Counted from the stretch's first letter, positions 43,906 to 55,884 are shown. The stretch is 64,000 nt of DNA from Budorcas taxicolor (GCF_023091745.1 NC_068912.1:106013567-106077566); one strand, 5' to 3'. Made by a program: numbers and translations. The notes: generated by a model not told the origin, from the letters alone.

Positions 43906-44708
43906 AAAGGACATCTTTTTTGGATGTTAGTTCTACAAGGTCTTATAGGTCTTCATAGAACTGTTCAACTTGAGCTTCTTCAGTATTATTTGGTTGGGGC
44001 ATAGCCTTGGGTTACTGTGATACTGAATGGTTTACCTTGGAAACGAAGAGAGATCATTCTGTTGTTTTTGAGACTGCACCCAAGAACTGCATTTCAGACT
44101 CTCTTGTTGACTATGAGGGCCACTACATTTCTTCCAAAGGATTCCTGCTCACCGTAGTAGATATAATGGTTATCTGAGTTAAATTCACCCATTCCAGTCC
44201 ACTTTAGTTCACTGATTCCTAAAATGTCTATGTTCACTCTTGCCATCTCCTATTTGACCACTTCTAATTTACCTTCATTCATGGAGCTAACATTCCAGGC
44301 TCCTATGCAATACTGTTCTTTACAGCATCAGACTTTACCTCCATCACCAGTCACATTAACAATTGGGAGTTGTTTTTGCTTTGGCTGTCTCTTCATTCTT
44401 TCTGGAGTTATTTCTCCACTCTTCTCCAGCAGCATACTGGGTACCCTTAGAGGGCTTCCCTCATAGCTCAGTCGAATCTGCCTGCAATGCAGGAGACCCG
44501 AGTTCGATTCCTGGATCAGGAAGATCCTCTGGAGAAGGAAATGGCAACTCACTCCAGCATTCTTGCCTGGAGAATCCCATGGACAAAGGAGCCTGGCAGG
44601 CTACAGTCCATGGGATCACAAGAGTCAGACACGGCTTTACCACCAACCTGGGGAGTTCATCTTTCAGTTTCATATCTTTTTGCCTTTTCATACTGTTTCC
44701 CTGTGTAT
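43906..44708 (-). mobile_element. BovB LINE, N-terminal ORF2 (endonuclease) part
   Basis: In reverse it encodes broken endonuclease-region peptides such as ISELKWTGMG (near 44195-44225). The left part reads TCTACAAGGTCTTATAGGTC and the right part resumes after a Bov-tA with CCTGGGGAGTTCATCTTTCA. This is the 5' section of BovB, unlike the other copies here, which are 3' ends. Confidence 0.82.
44453..44639 (+). mobile_element. Bov-tA SINE inside BovB
   Basis: Sense copy from GGCTTCCCTCATAGCTCAGT to CACAAGAGTCAGACACGGCT, with BovB sequence on both sides. Confidence 0.88.
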
Positions 44709-44937
44709 GGGCTACTTTTTTTAAAAAATAAGTAAATATTTAAAAAAATATATTGTGGCAACTCGAGAAATCAGAATCTTCCACCTCTTTAGGGTTTACT
44801 ATTTGCTTAGTGATTTTCTTGGAATTCTGTAAAGCCTATATTCTGTCCTATGTGGTCTCTGCTTCATTAGCTTAATTCAACAAGCTAAATATGTTGCCTA
44901 AATGCCGTGAAAAGGTAAGTCTACTTCTTTTAAAAAC

Positions 44938-45196
44938 ACTGCTTTTGTTCACCGCTGCACTGCGTGCAGGCTTTCTCTAACTGTGGCAAGCTATTTTCCC
45001 TAGTTGCAGTGCATGGGCTTCTTACTGCAGTGGCTTCTCTTGTTGCGGAACATGGTCTCTAGAGCATGAAGGCTTCAGCTGTTGTGGTGTCTGGGCTTAG
45101 CTGCCCCAAGGTATGCGGAATCTTCCCAGACCAAGGAGTGAACCAGTGTCCCCCTACACTGGCAGGTGGATTCTTTACTACTGGACTACCAGTAGT
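44938..45196 (-). mobile_element. CHR-type tRNA SINE (long form)
   Basis: Reverse: CACTGCGTGCAGGCTTTCTC, GTTGCAGTGCATGGGCTTCT, GACCAAGGAGTGAACCAGTG and ACTGGACTACCAG. Confidence 0.82.
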
Positions 45197-45686
45197 CTTT
45201 CTGTTCTTGCCAAACAGCTGTGTGTGTGTGCTGGGGCATCCTTTCAGTATTACAGTAGGAAGTTAATAGCTCTGCCTTGCCCTTCATCTCCTACTTGTAT
45301 GCAGCCTCTCAGTAAACAAGAGTGAGGGATTATAGCCTTCTCAAGTCATTCCTTGGCAGACACATAGCACTATACATTCGTGTTACCTTCCAGAGTACTA
45401 GGAATACATCAGAGGTTTTCAAAGTCCTCTATGGATATCCTTTATCTCAGCTTTTCTTTTTAAATTTGTCAGCCTTTTGTTACCTGAACTGGTAATTCCT
45501 CCTCAGACAAATGTCATGTTAAACAATTCCCAATGAATATTTCTGATAAGTGCCCTGGAACAGACCTTTTAGCAGAGTGGGCTCTGAATCAAATAAAAAC
45601 AAATGCTGAGAGCAGAGGTTTTCAGAATGTTGCCAAATAGGTCAAAGAGTGACAATTCTGTGGAGACTGGCTTTTGCCGAGTTCCA

Positions 45687-45920
45687 CATCATCTCATGCA
45701 AAGAGTTGACTCATTGGAAAAGACTCTGATGCTGGGAGGGATTGGGGGCAGGAGGAGAAGGGGACGACCGAGGATGAGATGGCTGGATGGCATCACGGAC
45801 TCGATGGACACGAGTCTGAGTGAACTCCGGGAGTTGGTGATGGACAGGGAGGTCTGGTGTGCTGCAATTCATGGGGTCGCAAAGAGTCGGACACGACTGA
45901 GCGACTGAACTGAACTGAAC
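45687..45920 (+). mobile_element. BovB LINE 3' end, short
   Basis: Sense copy with MLGGIGGRRR-type coding and a clean GACTGAACTGAACTGAAC terminus. It is 5'-truncated to about 230 bases. Confidence 0.9.
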
Positions 45921-46109
45921 AACCATTCTGCTTCCTCAGGTGGCTGCTAGGAAGCTTACTGGTTCAAGGTTCAAATGCCACCAAGCTCACTGTTCTGACA
46001 TTCATGTGTTTTTCTTGAATAAAACTTTCTAGGATTATGGTAAGCCTTTAATTTCCAGAGGTCTAAAAAAGTGAATGCCCTCCACTCTCTGGTTTCTTAT
46101 GCTAATAAC

Positions 46110-46320
46110 TTGGAACTCAATTTCCAGCACCAGCCTTTCCCCAAATCTCACACTGTGTGAACACTGTCTGCTGTTGGTTCTCCCTTGTGTCTTGTTCATC
46201 TCTGTATTCCCAGTGCCTAGCACAGTCCCCAATGAATATATATTAAATGACTGGAAGGTATGCCTGTATTATTTCTTATAGTAACAAAGAGAATGTACTA
46301 TTATCTCAAAATAAAATGTT
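46110..46320 (+). repeat. L2 LINE 3' remnant
   Basis: CTCTGTATTCCCAGTGCCTA, GCACAGTCCCCAATGAATAT and ATTAAATGACTGG fit the L2 end. Confidence 0.65.
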
Positions 46321-46644
46321 TTAATAAAAAAAAAAAAGATCACCTCGGTTGTTGCAGAAAATAAATTCTGGGGCAAGAACAGATGTTAATAGAAGGCTTT
46401 CATGATAATCAGTGAATTAAACACCAATGGTACAAGAGGTAGTCACTGGCATAAAGAATGTGCATTTAGATGACTTATTTGTCTTGTTTAGTTATCGCCA
46501 TGTTTAGGCTACCAAGGTAAACAGTATTCTGGCCAGTGACATTACTGTAATATTTTAACATTTACCTTCCTCAAGAATAATGGTTTTCAATCTAGTATTC
46601 TCCTGATCAGTTCTGGGGTATAAGGCAAGCAATTTGTTCCTAAT

Positions 46645-46777
46645 GAAGTGAAGCGAAGTGAAGTCACTCAGTCGTGTCCAACTTTTCGAGACCCCATGGA
46701 CTGTAGCCTACCAGGCTCCTCAGTCCATGGAATCTTTCAGGCAAGAGTATTGGAGTGGGTTGCCATTTTCTTCTCCA
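46645..46777 (-). mobile_element. Bov-tA SINE, truncated, with target-site duplication
   Basis: Tail-half copy in reverse. Flanks TTGTTCCTAAT at 46634-46644 and 46778-46788 are identical. Confidence 0.9.
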
Positions 46778-47272
46778 TTGTTCCTAATAGGAGATCTTAA
46801 AAAACAAGCTGGTAAATATTTCTTTCAAAACAGAGACAAAGTGGATTTAAGGTTATCCATATAATGAGATTTCTCTCACTGGCATCCCTGAGTAGGAAAA
46901 AGGGAGGAGTTACTCTCAGCAAGTCTTCATGTCTAATAACCCTGAGTCTACTTTGGGAAAATTATTCATCAGGTTCATAGACATCACCTGAAAAAAAGGC
47001 TGTGCTTCTAAAAACCAGGTTTCTTTTAAACTGCAGCAATACCACAGACCAACACTATGCTATTGAGTTGGTCACTTGGATGTTTCTTGAAGAAATAAAT
47101 GGTCACTGGTGCTTCTGATTAAATCCTATGGCTTAATCCTATGAGTATGTGACAGACACCTGAACTGTCCTACTGAATTCTTGAAAATGACTGTGTCTGA
47201 CTAACCCTCCATAATGATCCCTACACTATAATCAAGTGTCAACCAAAATACCCACATGTACCCCATAAAAGT

Positions 47273-47474
47273 GGCTTCCCAAGTGGCTGAGTTGGTAAAG
47301 AATCTGCCTGCAATGCAGGAGATGTGGGTTCAATTCCTGGGTCGGGAAGATCCCTTGGAGAAAGAAATGGCACCCCACGCCAGTATTTTCGCCTGGAGAA
47401 CCCCATGGGCAGAGGAGCCCGGCAGGCTACAGTCCATAGAGTCATAAGGAGTCAGACACGCCTGAAGCAACTGA
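47273..47474 (+). mobile_element. Bov-tA SINE
   Basis: Sense copy: GGCTTCCCAAGTGGCTGAGT, GTGGGTTCAATTCCTGGGTC, GTCATAAGGAGTCAGACACG. Confidence 0.9.
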
Positions 47475-47565
47475 GCACAACCATGAAAGTGACAGTAAAA
47501 GTGAGATCCAGATGCGCACTGAGTTCCAGGAAGAAGTTTCCTCAAAGTTATTCAAAAGAACTCTG

Positions 47566-47739
47566 GGGACTTCCCTGGCGATCAGTGCTAAGAATCCACC
47601 CTGAAACGTAGGGGACATGGGTTCGATCTCTGATGGGGAAGCTAAGATTCCACACACTGCAGAACAAAGAAAGATCCTGCATGTCACAACTAAGACCCAC
47701 TGCAGCCAAGTAAATAAAATAGTTAAAAAGTAAATTAAT
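47566..47739 (+). mobile_element. CHR-type tRNA SINE with target-site duplication
   Basis: Sense copy: GGACTTCCCTGGCGATCAGT, CATGGGTTCGATCTCTGATG, and an A-rich tail. Flanks AAAAGAACTCTG at 47554-47565 and 47740-47751 are identical. Confidence 0.92.
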
Positions 47740-48909
47740 AAAAGAACTCTGCTTTAGGGGATAAATATTTAAATTGGCAAATCTTCCACTTCTTCATACA
47801 ATCTACCTTTAGTGTATTTTCTGAGTGTACATCTTATTCACCATATGACCATAAGGTTACATGAAGTAAATTATCCAGATTTTAATTACACACGTTATTA
47901 TTCCTCATTCAGGATCCATCTTAATCTTATTTAAGCTACACCTGGAATTTCTATGCTCTTGTTTACTGTTTCTTCTATTCCCAAACTGAATTCCCAGTGG
48001 GTCCTGTTTAAATGTATTTGCTCTGTTTATCATTTATATACCTAGTGACTATGTTAATTCCCAACAGTGTTAGACCAGTGAGTAAATCAGGTCCTGTTTG
48101 TCTCTGTCTTTTCCTTTTCTCATCAAGAGAAGAAACAAGCCTCGTAACCACATCAGACACTGAAGATGTAGTTCATTCAAGGATCAAGACTGAACCCATA
48201 CCTCATCTGTGCCAACAACTCTGCAGACAGATATCTTGCTCTTCATAGAAACAGAAGTGCTTCATGTTTAAAACAGCTTTATCCTTTATACTATATGTGG
48301 AAAACTTGATCTTTGCAAAGATTCTCTTTCTCAGTAATAAAAATATACAAATTCTGGCTTTGAAGCTGACTCCATCAATTAATCTTAATTGTGCCTGGCT
48401 AAATCTTCCCCAGCAGAGGTTTCCCATTACACACACCCATTATTGTGATACCCACAGGTGCCAACACGTAAGTACTTTTATTCCCAGCTGTTGCTGAAGT
48501 TAATTTGACTCTCCTCCTGAATCAGAAGATGGCAAACGTGTATGTAACTTTGTTGCCTTAGAACATATGCTGATTTTAAACTCCAATTAATGAACATCAA
48601 GTGATTCACTGGTCTTTTTCCAAAGCAAACTTTAAAGATTTATTTAATTGTGCTCTCACTTGCAAAAAATAGCATCACTGGATAAAAGACTAATTATGAT
48701 GGTACCAGTGTTCCTTTAAAAATAATTTTATGAAGCGTGCCAAATGTTTTCACATCAACATACTTAACAAATTAACCCCAAACATTATAAAAATATTTAA
48801 AGTTGCACCTATACATAAATGTATAAACATGAATGAAATGAAATACCACCAAAACGTTTCCTATGAAAACATGACTCATCAGTGTTTACCAACTAGTAAT
48901 AAGTTGTAC

Positions 48910-49080
48910 GGTGTAAAAACAGCTGGCCAGACAGTCAGGAGATCTGAGTTCTAGCCTGGGCTTGGACTTAATAATTAGCTTAATGAAGGTAGGGCCTTGG
49001 AAACACTACCTCTTGGCCTCAGTCTCACCATTGATAAAACATGGAAGGTTAAACTAAATGATATTTAATGGTTGTAATAC
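48910..49080 (+). repeat. MIR remnant
   Basis: AGATCTGAGTTCTAGCCTGG, AGCTTAATGAAGGTAGGGCC and CTCAGTCTCACCATTGATAA are MIR-like in order. Confidence 0.55.
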
Positions 49081-49107
49081 ACTAGGAAATCTGAATCTTG
49101 CATAACA

Positions 49108-49313
49108 AAGGTCAGCAAACATTTTTTGTAAAGGGTGAGAGAAAGTATTTTCAATGCTGCTGGTCAAATGGTCTTGGTAACAGCTATTCAGCTCTGCTTC
49201 TGTGGAGCAAAGCTAGTCACAGATAATAAACCAATGGGTGTGACTGTGTTCCAGTAAAACAAAACAAACAGCAAGGTGGATCTGGTCCACAGGCCATAGT
49301 TTGCCAGTCCCTG
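49108..49313 (+). repeat. MER20-like hAT transposon
   Basis: AGGTCAGCAAACATTTTTTG, GTAAAGGGTGAGAGAAAGTA, GGGTGTGACTGTGTTCCAGT and CCACAGGCCATAGTTTGCCA. The two ends (GTCAGCAAAC / GTTTGCCA) are inverted, as in this short hAT family. Confidence 0.7.
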
Positions 49314-49479
49314 TTGTAGAAAAACCAATTCATACTTCCAATAACCCAGTTCCTCATATTCTCAACAAATTTGTTGATATTTGTATAACCTCAGGAAGAA
49401 ATCCTATTTTCTTTCCTTGTTATTAATAAACCAGGAAAGATTCGGCACAAAGTGTCCCATATTCTCCCTTCTTTGCCAT

Positions 49480-50110
49480 CTTTGTCAGCAGCAGAACACT
49501 CTCTTTCTTCCAGACTCTCAAGGTCTCATGAATCTCTTGAAGGGATCTCTGTACGTTATCCTCTATTTTGGACCTGTCAGCAAGTCCCATTCTTTTTTCT
49601 CTTGCTAACTCCAATCTCTTCTCCTAAATCTATTTCTGTCTATGCTTCCTAAAACACTGTTTCAGTCATTTTACTTCCTATGTTCAAAACCATCCTAATT
49701 TCTACTGCATCAAAAGTTTGAATGCACTGCCGTTTCCGAGGCCTCACTTTTCCCTATCCAACAGGTCCTATTACTTCTCATAAGACCTCAACATCCACGC
49801 TTTTCCCCAGGCAAGGTGTTCTCTAGTGGTTCCCTACAAAGTGCACATTCATTTCTGTACCTTCACTATCACAGTTATCCCTAAACCATTCTTTTCACCT
49901 ACATAAACCCCACCATTATTTCAAGGTCCAACTCAAGGACCAATTTTTATAAAGCCTTATAAAAGGCTCTACATCTCTCTACCAAGTTACTTCTACATAA
50001 TCTCAAGGGAACTATCATATAGCTAAGTATCTTACTACTGTTTCTGGAAACCAAACAAGGCCATACACACACTTTTGTATTTGCCAATACCTAATACAAT
50101 GCTAAAAACA
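49480..50110 (+). repeat. Probable L2 LINE remnant
   Basis: CAAGGTCCAACTCAAGGACC, ATAAAGCCTTATAAAAGGCT and TGCCAATACCTAATACAATG suggest a diverged L2 3' region. Confidence 0.45.
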
Positions 50111-50636
50111 AAACAGGTTTCAAATAAACAAAGTCTGAGAGATTACAGGAAAAGTTGTTATTATAGAAGAAGAATAAAATCCAAGGTCTAGCTATTTTGC
50201 TTCTTCTGAGTTCTTTTGGCATATATCAGGTGCTGAGACTAACCATTATTCCACCTTACTCTGATTAAGCTTCCCAACACATAATATTGCAGCTGTTATT
50301 AGAGGCAAGCAATCTTCCATCTCCTTACCCTTCCCAACATTTCAGTGACTCTGTAGTACAGTCTGAAGTCAGGGAACATGATACCTCCAGCTTTGTTGTT
50401 CTTTCTCAAGACTTTTTGCTACTTGAGATTTTTCATGTTTCCATACAATTTTAGAATTCTTTGTTCTAATTTATGAAAAGTGCCACTGGCACTTGATAGG
50501 GTTTGCACTGAAATCTGTAGACTGCCATGAGTATGGTCGTTTTAACAGTAGTAATTCTTCCAATCCAGGAACACAGTGTATCTTTCCATCTGTGTCACCT
50601 TCCATTTCTTTCATGAGTGTCTTATAGTTTTCCTTT

Positions 50637-51167
50637 TTTTTTTTTTTTTTGAATAAAACACTTTATTTCTTTAGGTCCATTTTAGATTCACAGCAAACTT
50701 GAGAGAAAGGTACAGAGATTTCCCACGTAGCCCCTATCACTGCCTCCCCGATTATCAGCGTTCCCCTACTGGAGCAATGACATTTGTTACAACTGATGAG
50801 ACTACTTGACCAATCACAAGCACCCAGAGTCCATAGTTTACATTACAGTTCACTCTTGGTGTTGCCCATTCTACAGGTTTGCACAAAGACACAGTGACAT
50901 GTTTTATACATTATGTTATAGTACTGTGGTATTACACATATATTACAGTATAATTATGATATATTATATTATCACACAGAGTAGTTTAATGCCCTAAAAT
51001 TCCCACTTGCTCCACCTAATCTTCCCTCCCTTCCTTTTCAGACTGGGTTCTTCAATTGGTAATATGCATTTAAACTTCCTCCAAGTGTTTTTATGGCTCA
51101 AGAGTTCATGTATTTTTAACACTGAACAATATTCTATTTTTACCACAGTTTAATTATCCATTCACCT
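50637..51167 (-). mobile_element. Younger L1 3' end inserted in old L1
   Basis: A T run at about 50632-50651 (its poly(A) in reverse), then GGTCCATTTTAGATTCACAG, GATTATCAGCGTTCCCCTAC and CACTCTTGGTGTTGCCCATT, an L1-type 3' UTR. It splits the surrounding old L1 ORF2. Confidence 0.65.
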
Positions 51168-51300
51168 GTGTGCTTAGTCGCTCAGTCGTGTCCAACTCTT
51201 TGCAACCCCATGAACTGTAGCCCACCAGGCTCCTCTGTTCCTGGGATTCTCCAGGCAAGAATACTAGAGTGGGTTGCCATTGCCTACTCCAGGGGGGTCT
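51168..51300 (-). mobile_element. Bov-tA SINE, truncated
   Basis: Reverse tail half: TTAGTCGCTCAGTCGTGTCC to TTGCCATTGCCTACTCCAGG. Confidence 0.88.
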
Positions 51301-51612
51301 TATATTTTTCTGAATACAGGTATTTTCCTCCATACTTAAACTCATTCCAAGGTACTTTATTCTTTTTCATGAGACTATAAATGAGATTGTTTCAATTTAT
51401 CTGACAGTGTTACTATATAGAAAGTGCAAGAGATTTCTGTATATTTATTTTGTATCCTAAACTCATGATGAACTTTACTGAACTCACTGATGAGCTCTAG
51501 TAGTTTTTTGGTGGTGTCTTTGGAACTTTCTATGTAAAACATCATGTCATCTGCAGACAGTGACAATTTTACTTCTTCCTTTTCAATTTGGATTCTTTTT
51601 TTTGTCTGACTA

Positions 51613-51773
51613 CTCTGCAATGTGGGAGACTTGGGTTCAATCCCTGGGTTGGGAAGATCCCCTGGAGAAGGGAAAGGCTACCCACTCCAGTATTCTGGCC
51701 TGGAGAATTCCATGGACTCTACAGTCCATGGGGCCGCAAAGAGTCAGACATGTCTGAGTGACTTTCACTTCCA
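51613..51773 (+). mobile_element. Bov-tA SINE, 5'-truncated
   Basis: Sense copy from CTGCAATGTGGGAGACTTGG to GAGTCAGACATGTCTGAGTG, with an internal deletion in the GGAGCCTGGCAGGC block. Confidence 0.88.
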
Positions 51774-52079
51774 CTCTGGCTAGAACTTCCAATACTATGT
51801 TGAATCAAAGTGGTAAAAGTGAACATCCTCATTGTATTCCTGATCTTAGAAGAAATGTTTTCAGTTTTTCACCATTGAGTATGACGTTAGCTGTGGGCTT
51901 GTCAGATATGGCCTTTGTTATGTTGAGGCATGTACCCTCTATTCACACTTTTTGAGTTTTTTATTTTTTTTTAATCACAAACAGATTTTGAATTTTGTCA
52001 AAGCCTTTTTTGCATCTACTGAGATTAACGTAATTCTTATTCAATTTAATGTGCTGAGTTACACTGACCAATTTGCAGA

Positions 52080-52294
52080 TGTGTGCGTGCTTAGTCGCTC
52101 AGTTATTCCTGACTCTCTGCGACCCCATGGACTGTAGCCCACCAGGCTCCTCTGTCCATGGAATTCTCCAGGCAAGAATACTGGAGTAGGTTGCCATGCC
52201 CTCCTCCAGGAGATCTTCTCAACCCAGGGATCAACCCCGGGGTCTCCTGCATTGCAGGTGGATTCTTTACCAGCTGAGCTAACAGGGAAGCCCA
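52080..52294 (-). mobile_element. Bov-tA SINE
   Basis: Reverse full-length copy with box GATCAACCCCGGGGTCTCC and head ACCAGCTGAGCTAACAGGGA. Confidence 0.9.
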
Positions 52295-52523
52295 GATATC
52301 AAACCATAATCACATCCCTGGGATAAATCCCACTTGATCATAGTACATGATCCTTTATTGTTGAATTCACTTTGCTAATATTTCACTGGGAAGTTTTACA
52401 TCTATGTTCATCAATAATATTAACCCATAATTTTCTTTTTTCATGGTATCTTTGTCTGGTTTTAGTATCAGGGTGATGCTGGCCTTGTGTAATGAATTTG
52501 AAGTATTTTTTCTTCTTAATTGT

Positions 52524-52753
52524 ATTTATGTATTATTCTTGGCTGTGCCTAGGTTTTGTTGCTACACATGGGCTTCTCATTGTGGTGGCTTCTCTGTTGC
52601 AGAGCACAGGCTAAAGGGGACTGGGCTTCAGCAGTTGATGTATGCAGGCTTAGCTGCCCCAAGGTGTGTGCAATCTTCCCAGACCAGGGATCAAACCAGT
52701 GTCTTCTGCATTGCCAGGTGGATTCTTAACCACTGGACCACCAGGGAAGTCCT
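52524..52753 (-). mobile_element. CHR-type tRNA SINE (long form)
   Basis: Reverse: TTCTTGGCTGTGCCTAGGTT, CAGACCAGGGATCAAACCAG and ACCACTGGACCACCAGGGAA. Confidence 0.88.
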
Positions 52754-53384
52754 GAAGTATCCCTTCCTCTACAAGATTTTAGAATAGTTTGAGGACAGTT
52801 ATTAAGTCTTCTCTAACGTTTGGAACATTCACCTGTGAAGCCATCTTGACCTGGAGTTTTGTTTTTTAGGAGTTTTAAAAACTACTGACAATTTCATTAC
52901 TGGTAATTGGTCTGTTCCTATTTTCTATTTCTTCCTGGTTCAGTGTAGGGAGAGGTAAATTTCTAGGAATTTGTCCATTTTTTCCAGGTTATCCATTTAT
53001 TGGCATATAGCTGTCTGCAGTAATTTCTTATGATCTTTTGTATTTCCCTGGTGCCAGCTGTGAGCTCTCTTCATTTCTGAAATGATTTGGGCCCCTATTT
53101 TTTCTTGATGAGTCTGGCTAAAAGACATCAAATTTTGTTTATCTTTTCAAAGAACCAGCTTGTTGAAAGTTTCAATGATCTTTCCTATTTTTTTTTTTCT
53201 CTTTCATTTATTCCTGCTCTGATTCCTTATGATTTCTTACCTTCTACACTTTGGGTTTTGTTTGCCAAGTTCCTTTAGGTGTAAAGTTAGGTTGTTTATT
53301 CGATATTTTTCTTGTTTCCTGAGGTAGGCTTGTATTGCTATAAAACTCCCCCTTAGAAGTGCTTTTGTAGTTGGCTTTAGTGAT

Positions 53385-54245
53385 GTGGTAGGCAGGCACA
53401 AGGCACCAACCATAGCAGAATATGTTCAAGGAGAAAAACATTAAACAGCAAATTCAGAAAATTCATTTGAGAAATTATACTCAAAGGTGGGAGGAGAGAA
53501 ACGAGGTGATAGCTGAAAGAAGCATTTCTTCCTAAAAAATGGAAGAAATAACAGCATAAGTGCTGCGAAGATGGTTACAAGCAGAGGGGAATTGATAACG
53601 CAGTAGAGAAAGGAGAGCTGCTGCAGCATCAGCCTTAGGGGACAAGAGCAGACGGGGTCTGACACAGAAGTCTAGGAGACTGCTGGCCTTTGTGGGGGGA
53701 AAGCATATATAGTTTATCCTCAGAACAGAAGAGAAGGTGTAAATACATAAATGCAGGTAGGTCAATAGATGCCATGGAAATTCTCTTCCAACATTCCCAA
53801 TTTCCTCAGGGAAAGAGGAAGAAAGCTCATCAGTGGGGACAGAGATGGGACAGAAGGTACTGTAGTATAGGTTAAAAGAAAAAGTTAAGAGTATGAAATA
53901 GTAACCTCACAGAGAGTGGGAGAGTGAATAGACTAAAGAAACATAGTGTGACTCAAAGTAAATCAGTTGGCAGGTTTTTCCCCATCCAAACCACTAATGC
54001 AGGTAAAGATATAAAGGAGGTGGAGATGTAGGGATAATGAGGATACAGGTTAGTCAAATAAGTATAATTAAGGAAGAGACCAGCAGAGGAGTTGAGGGTA
54101 TATGCAAAGGAGTGATAATAGTGACTGACTATGGAAAAGCAGGGTAAGGAGGGAAGTGAGTACATGAGAAGAGTGAAGGAGAGTGAAAAGCGGATAGGAC
54201 CAATAGATTTATTGGTCCTGGCGGAGTCTTTATATTAAAGTCTAA
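53385..54245. other. Purine-rich intronic stretch, unassigned
   Basis: About 860 bases rich in A and G on the plus strand (for example AAGGTGGGAGGAGAGAAACG and GGAGGTGGAGATGTAGGGAT). I could not match it to a repeat family and its open frames are short. Confidence 0.4.
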
Positions 54246-54247
54246 AG

Positions 54248-54565
54248 ATAGGGGCTTCCTTTGTAGCTCAATGGTAGAGAATTCACCTGCCAGTGCAAGA
54301 GACATGGGTTCCACCCCTGACCTGGGAGGGTCTCACGTGCCAAGGAACAGCTAAGCCTCACTCTTGAGCCCGTGTTCTAGAGGCTGGGAGGCGCAACTGC
54401 TGGAACCCGCGCGTCCTTCAGCCCCAGCTCTGCAACAAGAGAGGCCACCGCAACGAGAAACCCGAGGACCACAACTAGAGTAGCCCCCACTCTCAGCAAC
54501 TAGAAAAATGCCCATGTAGCAACGAAGACCCAGCACAGCCAGAAAGAAACAAATAAACAAAACGA
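54248..54565 (+). mobile_element. CHR-type tRNA SINE, long GC-rich form
   Basis: GGGGCTTCCTTTGTAGCTCA head, ACATGGGTTCCACCCCTGAC box, a GC-rich body (GGGAGGCGCAACTGCTGGAA) and an A-rich end. It is nearly full length. Confidence 0.85.
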
Positions 54566-55308
54566 TTAAACTGGAAAGACAGTTTCACTTGGAAAATAAG
54601 ATATTTATAGCTGAAACTGTCATAAAAGTTTAAGAATCACTACAGCATAGAACCAGATCCTCGTGATTCCTTCATTTAACAAGAAAGTTCGGTGTAGAGG
54701 TAAAATGAGAATCCATATTAAGACCTGAATGGCAGGTAAGAGAATTAAAGGCAGATGATGAAATATCTATTATTTTTCTCTGTATAATTTATCAAAAGAC
54801 TAATTCCAACTTTTCTAAGGAAAACAATAATTTAGGCCAAAAACAACAACAAAAAAAAACCGTTTGTCTGCTTAATTATTGTTCAAAGTGTACCCATAAG
54901 TTCTAAAGTCCTATACTTCTCTGCTTACAGAGTTAAATGTATAAAGTAACTTAAGCTAACTGCCATTATCTTTAGTTTATCTCTTGACGCCACTATTAAT
55001 GTCTACATTTCCCAGAGAAATTTAGTTTAAGAAGAAAAAGTGACTTTCACATTTAAACATTTCAAAACAAACCATCAGCCAAATTTATAGGCATTTATCT
55101 GCATATTTTTAATTATCTACTTTTCAAATACACCTAAAAGACACAATTTTATATTCAATGTGCTGAACAGTTAAATATACAATTAAAATGGTACTTATCA
55201 GTAGCCTGACCAAAAAAAAGTCTTGGTTTTCATCTTGTCATGCAACAATTATTAAAATCTAATAAATTCATTGTATGAATGACAACAGCAGTTACTTGCT
55301 TTACCTAC

Positions 55309-55511
55309 CTCCTTAATAGCATCTTCATTAGGAAGAATGGAACATAAGCATGTGATATAGGCTTGCTGAAAAGATGACACATTTGAAATTTCTTTAGATT
55401 CTGCACACAGTTTTGATAAAGCAGTAGCCTGGGGGATGCAGTTAGATTTCAACAAATGTTTTATTCGCATTTGCAGAAAGAAAGGTCCTTCTTGTGCAAT
55501 CAATTTATTGA
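55309..55511 (-). CDS. RLF: RLF internal coding exon
   Basis: This 203-nt exon starts with two bases (TC) that complete a G|TC valine codon from the previous exon. It then encodes 67 residues beginning NKLIAQEGPF and ending EDAIKE. The acceptor is TTCTAG with AG at 55512-55513; the donor is GTAGGT from 55308. Phase 1 in and phase 0 out agree with the flanking exons. It is part of the N-terminal helical region. The intron downstream of it in the gene (31868-55308) is 23.4 kb and is the main repeat store of the window. Confidence 0.94.
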
Positions 55512-55744
55512 CTAGAAAAAAGGAAAAATAAAACAGTTTGATAACACGCCACATAACATATCAAGGTTGTGAAGATGAAAGTTTGATATCTTTTGTTGTT
55601 GTTTGTTTTCAGCAGATAAAAGGTCAGTTGACATTACTGGAAGTTTATTCTGATCTCTGTACTCATTTAACAGAGCAAAGAGCAAAATAACGTTGCTAAT
55701 TATTCCCATATTACTTAGCAATTTTATTTTGAACATCAAACCAT

Positions 55745-55884
55745 TAAAAAAAAATTTTTTAACTCTATTTTTTAGCCATACCAAACGGCATGTGGGATCC
55801 CAGTTCCCTGGCCAAGGATTGAACCCGCGTCCCCCTGCATTGGAAGCATAGAGCCCCAAACACTGGACCACCAGGGAAATCCCA
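55745..55884 (-). mobile_element. CHR-type tRNA SINE
   Basis: Reverse: TTTTTTAGCCATACCAAACG, CAAGGATTGAACCCGCGTCC and CACTGGACCACCAGGGAAAT. It begins about 235 bases into the intron below the 55511 exon boundary. Confidence 0.85.

Larger units (their letters stand above)
50300..53380 (-). mobile_element. Old L1 LINE, minus strand, interrupted
   Basis: Reverse ORF2 landmarks: ATAGGGTTTGCACTGAAATC before the break; TCATCTGCAGACAGTGACAA, TCCCTGGGATAAATCCCACT and AAGAACCAGCTTGTTGAAAG after it. Later insertions sit at 50637-51167, 51168-51300, 51613-51773, 52080-52294 and 52524-52753. Confidence 0.82.
31868..55308 (-). other. RLF: RLF large intron (23.4 kb)
   Basis: Lies between the 55309-55511 and 31731-31867 exons. 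It carries most of the repeats in the window, listed individually. Stretches without a recognised element include 31870-32990, 33200-34550, 35480-36290, 36945-37700, 38100-39220 and 48060-48900: AT-rich, no gene. Confidence 0.85.
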
